A stretch of DNA of 64,000 bases, taken from contig ML679946.1 of the NCBI GenBank assembly GCA_007922225.1, positions 93,563,614 through 93,627,613 on the forward strand. Reading direction: 5' to 3'. Below the pieces are notes generated by a model that had not been told where the DNA came from, did not search any database, and saw nothing but the letters and a program-made list of their open reading frames with translations. The stretch is from Emydura subglobosa (lineage: Eukaryota; Chordata; Testudines; Chelidae). This document shows positions 1 to 11,500 of the stretch, in pieces (the stretch's first letter is position 1; the number at the start of each line of letters is the position of its first letter). A program made the position numbers and the translations under genes.

Positions 1-130
1 AGTTACAGCCCACGAAAGCTTATGCCTGCAGAAATTAAATTTGTTAGTCTTTAAAGTGCTACAGGACTCTCATTGGTTTTGCTGTATACAGACTAACAAG
101 GCTACCCCTCTGGAACTTTTCACTTCTGAA
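1..130 (+). mobile_element. Penelope-like retroelement tail (truncated by window edge)
   Basis: It starts mid-element with the CCCACGAAAGCTTATGCC motif. Then come a TTTGTTAGTCTTTAAAGTGC stretch and an ending of the CAGACTAACAAGGCTACCCC type. These are hallmarks of a tail repeated very often in sauropsid genomes. The same family recurs at 41553-41655. Calling it Penelope-like is inference; the repeat relationship between the two copies is seen directly. Confidence 0.6.
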
Positions 131-247
131 ACTGAAATGCAGTCAACTTTGTAGTGGAAAGCAGTAGTCATATGCACCAGTAGTATTGTTCCACACAGGT
201 TTTAGAAAGCATAATTTATCTAATGGAATCTCCCCAGAGGTAGATTA

Positions 248-488
248 AGGGCTTGTCTACACAGAGATATTCAGGAAACAATCTAAATTAACTAAAGGTG
301 TGAATTTGAAGTGGATTATTTAAACCACATTAAACATTCACTTTAGAAGTGAATTAAACTAAATCAAATTAAAACCACTTTAATTCTGACTAAGAGTGTC
401 CCTCCAGTGGTTTAATGCAGTTGAATTATTCCACTTTAAAAGTTCATTTGAATTAATTTTCCCAAGTGTTCCCATGTAGACAAACCCT
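248..488. mobile_element. MITE with AGGGCTTGTCTACA-type inverted ends
   Basis: A 241-bp AT-rich segment with inverted ends: AGGGCTTGTCTACAC on the left and ATGTAGACAAACCCT on the right. It has no coding capacity. The ends resemble common sauropsid hAT-type MITEs. I could not define a clean target duplication. Confidence 0.6.
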
Positions 489-1159
489 CAGGTAGGCAAA
501 ACACACTGCAATTACCCACTCTGCAATTTGGTTTACGCCCCTTTCTTTTACATAAATACTATGTCCAGGTTATGACTACATGGCCCGGCAGTTCAGAGTA
601 TGGGGACTGCAGCTGTAACTCCCTTATGTGGATGCTGCAGGTGTTAAAGAATAGTCACCTATTTTTTCATGACTGTTGTTCTTAAATGTGTTGCACATGT
701 CCATTCCACTATAGGTGTGTGCACGCCCCATGCACCGACAAAGGAAAATTTTTCCCCTCAGTGGTACCTGTCGGGATGGCTCAAGTCCCTCTGTCACTGC
801 AGGCCAACGTATGCTGGTATAAGAGAGCAGAGTTGCCCTTGACCCCTGTCAGTTCCTTTGTATCAGACAGACTACAATAGTCAGAGGAAGGTGGGTGAGT
901 TGTGAAATGGACATGTACACATCTCAAAGTTACAGTTACAGAAAGGTAGGTAACTGTTCTCTCTTCTTTAAGTGATTGCACGTCAATTCCACTGTAGGTT
1001 ACTCACAAGCAAACATCCATGGAGGTGGATTTGGAGTCTATCTAAACAGTAATTGTAAGGCAACTGGTCCAAAACTGGCATAGTTTCTGTACTGATAGGA
1101 AAAGGTGTAATGAGAAGCAAAAGTGTGGAATGATGATCAAGTCACTGCTTTACAAATGC

Positions 1160-2750
1160 CTAGGATTTGCACTTGTACTGCAAAAGCTGAAGAAGCTGAC
1201 TGTGCTCTAGTAGAATGAGCCAACACTCTGGATGGCAGGATTGTATTAGCGACTTGGTAGCATCAGTAAATACAGGAAGAGACTGTAACTTTTTCTCATT
1301 TTTCTTGGTGGATCTTGGGATCAGGGAGCAAAACTCTGGTGTCTGAATGGCTGCTGTGGATGAAATTGCTTTTCTTTTCATTACTGGAATACAGATATCA
1401 AAGGATTTGAGCATCACCCTGGAACCTTTGAAGTTATGAAGCCTGTTGTCCATTTTCTCTGAAAACAGAGATGGGCCTTCAAAAGGGAGGTCTTGGATAA
1501 TGTTTTGGGGTACCTCTAGGGGTAACCCAGATAACTGCAACCACGAACACCTTCTCATCATAATGGCTGATGCCATAGTTCAAGCAGCCGAATCTGTGCT
1601 ATCCAAACTGTCTTGGAAGGCAGATCTGAATGGGCTCTGTAGTCCTCCGATAGTGGTGAGTGACATGATCACTAAATAGCCTCATCTGGTGAGCTGACAT
1701 CTGAGGTGGTGGCTGGTCCATAAGCTGCTGTAGAGAGGCTGCCCGTGTGAGTTCTGGCTTCTCGGTACTGGTCTCAGTACAGGAGAAGGATCTTCTTGAT
1801 GCCCAAAACTGGCCTGAGCACTGGGTACAAGTGGATGTTCTATTTGCCATTGTTTCTGGTGCGCCCTCTACAACTGCACCTGAGAAGGTTGAGAGGAAGA
1901 CCTAGCTGGAGGAGGAATGACTGCAGTGACTAGAATGGCCAGTGATATGGACCTGGGATCCATCATTTTCTTGGCCATTGACCTTTAGCTGGAGGCCAAT
2001 GCAGGAGTTGTTGCATGGCACATGGTCCTAAAGATTCTGGTGGGGCATTTTTGCCGTGTCCCCAGAAGGATATGGAGGACATCATTTCAGTCTGAGGAGG
2101 AGGAGTCAGACTCTTCTGACAAAGGAGGAGCCGATCCAGACGGTACTGATGAGGCACCAAGGAACTCCCCAGGTACTGGTACCGAGGCCAAGCCTGGGAT
2201 GGTGGTACCAGAGAAATCATGGAAGGCTTTCCTCTTGCCAAGATAAACGTCTGTGGAGGTTTGAGTAGCAGCCCGCAGGGTTTTGGTGTGGTTAAGTACG
2301 AGCCACAGGCAACGGCAATGGCTGCAGGCCTACTGCTGCCAGTGATACCAGTATCAAGAGGCTAAGCAGTTCTTCTGTGGCTGCATATGTTTCCAGGATA
2401 GTTGGGATCAGTACCATCTGCTGGCTCCACAAATGTCCCTTAGGGGACGGCCTCAATGGACATGACACAGGCTACAGAAGCACAATCCCCCTTTTGGAGG
2501 CGAGGAATGTTTTAGGGATGGCTTCTCTCCCACTTCATGGAGCATCTGACTGTCATGTTTCAGTACAGACACAGAAGAATGAGAGATGGAACCTGAGGAA
2601 GGTCTGAGTCTTTTCCTCAGTATCAGGGAATGAGACCAGGAAGCGGCAGGCCTCTCTGGTGGGGCAGACTGTACCAAAGATGATGTACTTCGGGCACTCT
2701 CCCCATGTGACTACTCCAACGGGGATGGAAGTGCTGCTTCAATAAGCAAG
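1160..2750 (-). pseudogene. DIRS gag-like ORF1 remnant (copy 1)
   Basis: The clearest part is 1160-1576, 138 residues open. It contains MRRCSWLQLSGLP, then an acidic/aromatic stretch (IQDLPFEGPSLFSEK) and a KGSRVMLKS region. The same MRWASWLQ-type motif occurs in DIRS copy 2a near 23771-23953. I recognise it as the nucleocapsid/gag-like ORF1 of vertebrate DIRS elements. The part upstream in element sense (to about 2750) is broken by stops and frame changes. Not functional. Confidence 0.6.
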
Positions 2751-3045
2751 CATTTAAGCCTCCTTGCCCTATATTTTTTTTGAGTGGGGCTTGAAACCTT
2801 TACAGATGTGACATTTGTCAATGATGTGGAGTTCTCCTACGCATTTCAAGCAGGTTGCATTTCAGGCAGGTTGTTGACCAGTATAGGCTTTGAGCAGGTC
2901 TGGCAGGACTTAAATCCCAGCAACTGAGGCATTGTTCTGGTACCATTGCCAAAAGAGAAAAAACAGTCAAATAAAAGACCAGAAAATGGAAACTTATCCA
3001 TAAAATTGTCTAAATTTGACTAAACTAACTATAACAAACTATTGT

Positions 3046-3190
3046 TGTATGCAGTGTTGTACCACCCATGTCAATCCCAGGATATTAGAGAGACACGGTG
3101 GGTGAAGTAATATAGTTTACTTCTTTCACCAATATAAAAATATAAAATATGGTCCAATATAAACTATTACCTTACCCATCTTGTCTCTAG
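3046..3190. repeat. Foldback repeat nested in DIRS copy 1
   Basis: The left arm GAGAGACACGGTGGGTGAAG pairs with the reverse complement of the right arm CTTACCCATCTTGTCTCTA around a short AT-rich centre. It is flanked by AACAAACTAT and AACAAACTAC, a likely imperfect target duplication. The family recurs at 55875-56045. Confidence 0.6.
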
Positions 3191-3461
3191 AACAAACTAC
3201 TAATTTACAACAATATAGAAAGAAGAGCAAGGAAGAATTAATCAAGTCTGGAATTGCTCTGATAACATGACTGGTGGTAAGAAGGAACTGCAGAGTCAGG
3301 GATGGCTCCTTCTTACATCAACAGACAGTGGTACATGGTGATAGAGGGCACTTGAACTACCCCAGTGGGTACCACTGAGGAAAAAAAATCTCCAACATCT
3401 GTGCATGGGGCACGCACAGACCTACAGTGGAATTGACATATGTAATTATTCGAAGAACAAT

Positions 3462-6400
3462 TAAAAGGTACCTAGTTTGTGTTAATGCAATCCTCTAAAC
3501 AGGACTAAAAAGTGCCATGGGAGCTTTAATTACAAAGAGTCAAGGCCTTAATTTTACTATCTTAAAGAATTTTGGAAGGTAAGTGGTAAATTAATCTGTG
3601 AACTCTGATCCAATGTAAAACTGTTTAGAACCTTTACAAATCTACAAGAGAAAATCCAATTTCAGTTCATACGCTGCAATATTCTGATTAATTTGTAAGT
3701 TTCCTGATGTTAATGCTACAATGCAATAATGCAAGGGAAAAAATGCCCTTAATCTCTAACAGCCATGCCATCTGTTTCAGTAACAAAACCCAGCTTTAAT
3801 CACATAAAGGTTCAAATACCTACAGAACACTGAAGACTTGGTTATTCAAACCATGGCCATGCATCTCTAGTGTCAATGACATTTAGCTCATGTTTGCTGA
3901 GTGCTGATATGTTATTTTGGTATTAAAAGAACTAAAAATCTAGGGTATATTTTAAAAGCTATAGCAAACACGACAATCTAATGAGCAAAGACTCAGTTTA
4001 AATAAGTATTTATGAATACAATATAAGCTGGTTTTTTAGACATTTTCCTCATACATGCAAATTCTAGTGCATTTTAGGCCTACAAAACAGATTTGGGTAA
4101 TAGCAAATTCTACAACATAACAATATCAAGAGACCTGAAATCTACAAATCTTTTTAATTCCACAGAACATCTCCGCTGCACTTAAATAGTTACTAGGTAC
4201 CGAGGAACTTGGAGGAAAAAAATCTCTCTCTCAAAATATTTTTAAAATGATTTCAAAACACCCTTTGGGCATCAATATCTATTTAAAAAAAAAAAAAGAG
4301 AGAAAAGAAAAAAAAAACCTCATTTCCCTGAAAACAAATTTATTCTTTCATCATAGTAAATGAGCTCTTTGAATATTTGAGAATCATGACCTTCCTCCTT
4401 TTACCTTAAAAGCATTCTTTCAAACCAAAACTTCATTTTAAAAGTGGATTTATCTTTTATTTAAGTCTTAGTGCTTGATTCATGATAACTGCAACTGGAA
4501 TAAATAAATCAGTTCTAATTCACACTTTTATTTAGTTATTTTGTTATATGTCTGTGTGTGGAAACATACCTCAGAATAAGAGTGCTCTAATTCAATGGAA
4601 CGTATCAATTTTTTGCAAATTTAAGTTTCACTAAAATAAGTCACATTTTAGTCAGAAATAAAAGTGTGCACAGAAAAACATAACAAAATAGCTAAAGGTG
4701 TGAAATTACAGCTGATTGAGCTATTCTGGTTGCAGACCTTGAGTGTTTTGCTATTGACTTCAGGGGACCAGGATTTCACCAAGTGTGTATGGAATGCTCT
4801 CTCTAGTGGATTATCCTTTTGATCCATAGTTTATGTTTTATAATCCTTTTGTTTACATAAAACATGTATGAATTCTGGGTATTAAACATGGAATACTCAG
4901 TGGCTCTAATATAAGCAATACATACAAGAGGGCAAGTTGCATTTTTAAGTAAGCCTCTCAGAGTTTTGAAAATCGTCTTGAAAATAACGGCCCCTAGCAT
5001 GTCATAAATTCAGAAAGGTAGTCCATATTTATTTTTCAATTCTGAGTAGGATTGTTAATGCTATAAATTATGAAAAAAACACTGAGCTGTTTCAGATTAA
5101 TGGACAAACAACTTTAAAACTGGCATAATATATTACATGATTATATATATTTCAGGAACGAATTACCATGCTCTGTTAATATGTTGGGATTCTGATATCA
5201 AATGTGCATATATCCCTTTTACATTAGGGATAGACCTTAAAAAAAAAAAATCAACATTTCTGTTTCTAGATTTCTTGATAAAATTATTTTAAAACTTATG
5301 AATATTTTCTGTTAATACATTTCTGTTACTGAAGCTAATAATTATAGAACACTAAATGGGTTCAGCATGAAGATGTGAGAAAGAATGACCATCTTAATAA
5401 TTTGCAAAAATACTAAATTATGAAAGTACATCTGACTTTAAATAAACGCTTTGAGAAGTCACACAGGAATCTACAGACCTCAGCTAAAGAATTTCAGTGT
5501 GCCACCTATAAAATTAACAATATAAAGTATATAAAATGGTCATTTGTTCTGGTTAGTAATGTACACTGTCTAACATAATACTGCCCAATTATAGGATCCC
5601 CACCAATGCATTAGTCTTCATAAGTATAAGAATCTTATTAAAGAGTGGGGGTGCTCATAATTTACTATGTATGTAATTACAAAATCATCTGCACAATCCA
5701 CTGATCACCATTTCTAGTACTCTCTGTTTAACAACAAAAGATTATTTGATGGAGTTTTGCATTTTTAAACTATTAAAACTGAATCATGTTCTTCACTGTT
5801 TTAGTGAGAACACTTCTGCATTTGATTTCCCTCAGGTTATTTTTAATTTTATACATCTATATAACAGCTGATATTTAGATTTAAACTGAGCAGCCAATAA
5901 GGTACAACACTAGTTGCCAGCAAGGCTTTGTATTACACTGGCTACCAGCATGGTACATAACTGGTTACTCCAGAGATGGAGAGCTTTAAAAACACTACAA
6001 CAGAGGGCAACATAAAAGCTATACTATAACTATATTAAGTAACTGAAATATTGGATCCAAAAAAAAGACAGAAAACTTCAGATTCCTAATGTTATTTTCA
6101 CTATAGGTATAACTTAAAATATTAAATATTTCACATTCTTAATATAGTTAGATGGAGGATGGATATTTGTTATTTTTGGCTCTCAGTTACATTAATTTTA
6201 TAATTTACTAAGCTGACCATCTGCTCAAACTGTGTAATTAGAACCCTCTCCCTCAACAACTAAGCAGACAAAACATGACTAAGAAATCTTAGAAGGAAGG
6301 CATGTTTATTTGCAAAGGGTTTAAGAACATGGTTGGGTCAGGTGACCCTGTTAAGAGGAGTTGGTCATACAGACCAAACTTCATTATATATGTTTTGCTG

Positions 6401-6894
6401 CTGTAATCAAGATGTGAGATGAGGAGGATTTGGACCAGCCTTAACTATAAACATTTTATTTTGAAAAAATTAAGTTTTTATTTTAAAAACAGTTTTATAG
6501 TCTTTCCCATTTTAAATATACAGCCATCACAAAATAAAACGGCAGCATCATAGGAAGAATACGCAAAGGGAGATCTCATTTTTATCTTGAAATATTTTGT
6601 TACTTAATAATATAATGTTTCACAAAAGTAGTAGTATGATTTTTTGCTGTTCCTTTTGAAGAGCAGAAGGCAAGGGAAGGGTTTCTTCTCACATATGAAA
6701 TCTGACAAATATCCAAAACCTTCCTCTGCATGGATATGTAGTTGGATAGTCTGAATGTTATTTTTCTTGAATACTGTTCAGGAAACAAACAAATCTTTCT
6801 GCATAAAGAAATTATGCCTATATAAGTCAGTTTTCAACTCAGACTTCATACAATTTACATTCTGCTGAAAGTAAAACACACTGAAATTACCTAC
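3462..6894. other. AT-rich ASAP1 intron, no recognised gene
   Basis: About 3.4 kb of AT-rich intron with short A/T runs (for example near 4288 and 5240). I see no coding region, clear repeat family or RNA gene. Confidence 0.6.
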
Positions 6895-6981
6895 CTCTTT
6901 CTGATCAATCTGTAAAGAGGATTTTATCAAGTCTCGGAGTGCAGTTAGCTGTTTTTTTTCTTCATCTTGTGTCTGCTTTAT
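6895..6981 (-). CDS. ASAP1: ASAP1 BAR-domain exon (8th of 8, last in window)
   Basis: An 87-bp (29-codon, phase 0 to 0) minus-strand exon with acceptor TTCCACAG and donor GTAGGT. It encodes IKQTQDEEKKQLTALRDLIK and then SSLQIDQKE, the end of the BAR domain just before the linker to the PH domain. The human protein, as I remember it, has Leu where this copy has Ile (SLQ-I-DQKE). The following exon, carrying the linker and start of the PH domain, was looked for in 1-6894 and not found. Confidence 0.97.
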
Positions 6982-7062
6982 CTGTGGAAGGAAAAATTAC
7001 TGATATTATTTCCTTTTCTAAAAGCAGCTTTTATCTTCAAAGTTTTAATTCACCAAAATTTG

Positions 7063-7835
7063 TCAATGGTGAAAGGGTGTATTCAGCCTTCATGGCCCCT
7101 CCTTGAGGCCCTACTGCTCTGCTACGCCTGCCTCAGGAAGCAGTGAGATGGGAGAAAAAGAGCAATGAAGGTGAGTCCTCCAGACCTTCCTAGAGAGGCC
7201 TCACTGGAGCAGCCATCTTGGAAACAAAAGAAACCTGGTCATCCAAGGTCTAAAAGGGTTAGGGATAGCCAAGCCCATCAGAACCCAGCAGGCTCAAATA
7301 ACAGGAGCTGCAGAGTCTTAGCAGGTCAGTTCCTGGCTGAGACCAGAGGAGTGCGGAAGAGTGCTCCTCTATGGCTTGGAGATAGAGAAGAACCTGAGGA
7401 TGCTGGCCCTGATATAGGACTGGAGATAAAAGGGGCTTGGTAGGAAGAGGACCAGAGAAACAGCAGCAATGGATTGCAGTAAGCAGTAATCAGCCGCTGT
7501 GTATAGGGTTCCTGGGTTGGAACCCAGAATAGTGGGTTGGTCTGGGTTCCCCAACCAGCCACAGGTAAAGTATAAAAAACCCCAAGAAGGAGACAGACTT
7601 TATTCAAAAGCCTGAACAAACAGCCCAACTTAAAAAGGGCCCAGAGCCGGGGTTGAAGACCTTAGTGAGGGCAAACAGACTGTTTAATTATTGGACTCTA
7701 ATACCCCAGAAAGGCTTCATTCAAACTTTGTGACTGGGCTGGAAGGCTAAGCCACTGAAGACCCAACAAGGATGGCCAGCAGCCTGTAGGAGCACCAGAG
7801 ACAAATAAAGGACTGTGACACACGCCCCGCCACTC
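7063..7835 (+). repeat. Unclassified dispersed repeat
   Basis: This block is clearly richer in G and C than its surroundings. It contains GGGTTGGAACCCAGAATAGT and GGTTCCCCAACCAGCC, a word pattern I associate with a common turtle interspersed repeat, possibly part of an LTR element. The 92-residue open frame at 7165-7443 shows no recognisable domain. The class is undecided. Confidence 0.35.
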
Positions 7836-8145
7836 AAAGCCCATTATAGTCACCCATGAAAATTAATTTAAACATGCAATACCTGTTCCTTATGTATTTA
7901 TCCTCTATACATGTATACCTCAAAAGCAAGCCAAAGTAAATATATATATACATAGTATATACTGAGAAATAGCGTCTTCAGTCTCCATAAATGGATAGAA
8001 TGCACTTTCTTGTCACATGTTAATGGTTCGTTATAGTTAACACAGCCAAATTAGTCTCCGAAGTCTTAGTATTTCAAATAAGCTTGACATACGGTTTATA
8101 ACTAGACTGGAGATGGAAACAATTTCATTCAACCACATACAGTCT

Positions 8146-8485
8146 GGGAGCACGTGTAATTCTATGGGCAAATTAATGATAGAAAGATAAGGGAGGTGTC
8201 ATCTGATTTGTAAAAGTCTACAGTATCTCAGTTTCAATAATGTCACCCACTGCGGCATGACGGGAGCAATCGCTGCCATCCTGGCTCACAGGTCCAGGTC
8301 CTCCAGTTGGTGGAAATTTTGATAATACAGTGTCATTGGAAATGGATTGAGGTGGGTATCATTTGAAAGCCCTTTCTCCAACAAAAGCAGTGATACCAAA
8401 CATGACAAACATAGAATTATGCAAATATATATTTAAGAAAATGTTTTATAATATTTTTAAAAAATTATGCTTTCACACAGGCATG
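8146..8485 (+). repeat. Left terminal inverted repeat of the XPG/TIR element
   Basis: It is the inverted partner of 12826-13125 and is also similar to 63455-63835. Landmarks are AAGGGAGGTGTCATCTGATT, AATTTTGATAATACAGTG and GATACCAAACATGACAAA, in the same order in all three copies. The first 30 to 40 bp are poorly conserved. Confidence 0.75.
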
Positions 8486-8589
8486 TCAAACATGCAGCCC
8501 TCACAATGTTAAATTGTGGCCCTTGACCGACAGTACTGTGTTATATCAGTTAATGCCCAGAACACACCTGCTAATTTTTTTTAATGTTA

Positions 8590-11500
8590 CAGATTACTAA
8601 TTGGAACAACAGCTTCAAGTTGATTTGCCATCATCGGCAAAAAAGAAGCAGTTCAGTGGTATTGATTATCAGCTTTATTTATTATGCCAAAAGAGTTGTA
8701 ATGAGGTACTGGTTAAGACATCAGTGTCCAGCCAGAAATTACTGGAATCCATCTGCAAATGGTATGCATATAGTTACATAATGTATATAACATAACATAA
8801 TTAATTACAATCCCAAAGTAATTCATTACAAAATCCGTATTTTTTTACTTTGGTCATGATCCTTTTTAGGCATTAACAGGGAGACAAAGAGTACTGACTA
8901 ATAGCTGGATCTTCGGAGAATACAACTGTGGAGGACCTGGTTAAATACAACGCTCGGTGGCACCTTAACTGCTATAAGTGCACCCATAAACTGAATTTGA
9001 CAATGCTGGAGAGGAAGTACATAGAGCACCAGGAAAAAGTTGAAAATGTCAGGACGTGCTAGCTGTGGGCAAGACTCACCTTATACTAGTTCCCATGGCA
9101 TATGTTTTGAGAAGACCTGCTTCTTCTCCAGTAAGCCAGAAGCCCAAAAGCATTGGTTAAGCACAGTTTCAACACATGAGACAAGTGAGAAACTGTATGA
9201 AGCAGTCACCCTTAGCGAGAACATTCCCTGGAAAGATAAGTGGGTGTATTGACCCAAAAAACACCCACATATACAACACTTCCTATCAAATTGAGTATTC
9301 CCAGAACGCTGTAATGTGTTAAATCAAAAGATAAAAGCAATAGAAACGAATACTGACTTTACTACTGCAAACTGTATGACTCAACTGGAGTTCACTCGCA
9401 GAGGCTGCAATGAATGGGAAAGTGGTGGTAATGGCTGATGCAGAGGCTAAATACAGAGAAATAGGTGCTTTGAACAGGATTGAAGAAGAACAAATGTTTA
9501 GCAGAATGGCTCTTAGAGCATTTATTGAAGATAAACTGTGGGCTACAGAGACATTGTTTTGCAATCTTGTACACAGAAATTAATCAGAGCACATATTCTT
9601 AAAAGATGTGGCACTACCAAAAGCAAAAAAAAAAAAAAGCTGATTTCAACAGTAATATGAAGACTCTGTTTGCAGCTGCTAAATTTTTACAGAAAAGCAT
9701 TTTGTCCTGCAGCATGTGGGAGTTTCAGGGATCCACAGATGATGCCAAACCTGAATAAGAGGTGTAGAAAAGTCTGATCCTGACATATGGGAGAAATTCT
9801 GAAAAGGAAATTTGGATGTTAGAAGGTTGTCTCTTGGCCTCTTCTGTCTACATGGTTCACACAATGCCCTAAAACACAAAAACAGAGCTCTGAAAGTCAT
9901 TGGCAGGTTGGTGGGCATAATGGTAACCAAATGCTCTTTCCTGGTTTTTCCAGACAATCCCAGAACTTCATCAAATTTCAAACGAAACATTAAGCATAGC
10001 TGTGATGACTTCCCAGAAGTAACCAAACATCTTTTAGACTCATTAGTCAGTTTAAGATTTTCTCACAGTTATTTTTAGTAAAAGTCACGACAGGTCACAG
10101 TCAATACACAAAAATTCACAGAAGCCTATGACTTGTCTGTGACTTTTACTAAAAACAACACAGCATTAGCTGAGAGCTGCCAAGGGGGGGGAGAAGGGGC
10201 ACAGCGGCTGGGAGCTAGGGGTGGGGCGGAAGCACAGTGACTGGGAGGCCTGCCGCCAGCTCCAGGGTCCCTCCATGGCTGGGAGCTGCAGATAGGAGCA
10301 CTCATGGCAGCTAAGAACTCCGGAGCCACCACTCCGGAGAACTGCCACCAGCCACCACGGGTGATGGGGAACCCAGAATTCAGAGCTGCCACAGGCACCA
10401 GAGTGACCCCAGGGCTCTGATGTCCCCTCACTGTCCATGGCTTGGAACTGCTGGGCCCACTGCCCACACGGGTTCGGAGCTCCAGGGTCCCCCAATGGTG
10501 GCTTGGGGCAGCAGGGTCCTCCAACCACCTCTCATGGCTGAGGGCAGCAGGGTTCCTCCAGCACCTGCAGATGCTGACAACTCCAGGGTTCGCCCGCCAT
10601 GGTTGATGGCTACAGGGTCCTCCCACCATCGACCCCACAGCTCAGAGCTGCATGGGGTAGTGGAGGGAGCCTGGAACTCTGAGGTCTCCCTGCTGCCCAC
10701 AGCTCGGAGCTGTGGGGCCTGTACCTGCACCGGCTCAGGGCTGCGGGGCTCCCCTGCAGCACACAGCAGCTGGGAACTGCGGGGGCCCCCTGAGGTGGCT
10801 CAGAGTTCTGGGGACCCCTGCTGTCAGCCACCATGGGTGGTGGGGACCCCAGAGCTCAGGGGACCCTGGCGCTCCGAAGTCCTCCCACTAGCCACAGCTC
10901 AGAGCTAGTGGTCTCTGCCACCAATGATGGCTCAAAGCTGGGGTCCTGACACCCGTCCTGGAGGACAACAACAGGGATCCCTCCCTCCTTCCCCCCCACT
11001 CCAGGACTCTTGCTGCCTGTGGCGACTGAGATCTCCAGTCCTCACAGCCCCCAGAAGATGAAACGGATAACTTCATGGAGGTGTCTGGAATCCATGACTT
11101 CTGTGACCTCCGTGATAAGATCTTATCCTTACTCATTAGCTGCTGTTAAATGTCAAGCAGGGTACATTTTAAAGCTAAAGGATGATTTTACTCTCACTGA
11201 AAACTGATCTGCACATGACAGATCGGAGCTCATTAATATCAAGTCTTCAAGTGATGTGATTACTAAAGATGTCAGTCGAATGGATACTCTGGGTCATGAC
11301 TTGAATGAAGCCTTCAAAATGCAAAGAATATCCAAGGCTTCATTACTCTACAGGTTCTAACCAAGAAGAATAGACTAAAGTGGTGCTCAAATGTGAAGAA
11401 GAAAGTCAGAGTGAAGCTGGCAGGGATTATTACAGAGCTAACTGCAGATAGGTAATTCTTTACTCATCTCCTGGTTGTGTCCAGATCTCAGAATGATACT

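Larger units (their letters stand above)
674..3461 (-). mobile_element. DIRS-type retrotransposon copy 1, internally deleted
   Basis: Both ends carry inverted versions of a TTGTTCTT-type terminal repeat: left TGTTGTTCTTAAATGTG near 674, right TTATTCGAAGAACAATT ending near 3461. Between them, on the minus strand, is a degraded gag-like reading frame. The element goes from gag almost straight into the 3' terminal region; no reverse transcriptase or recombinase is left, so several kb have been lost. A second terminal-type motif (TTCTTTAAGTGATTGCACG) near 960 fits the internal complementary region expected in DIRS. A foldback repeat is nested at 3046-3190. Confidence 0.7.

Noticed and set aside
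7165..7443. 92-residue plus-strand frame as a gene
   Set aside because: It lies in a dispersed repeat block and has no family resemblance.
10126..10908. Open frames of 100 to 170 residues on both strands
   Set aside because: They overlap on both strands within the GC-rich repeat core of the hAT-like element, are low-complexity and have no domain; high GC content lowers stop frequency.
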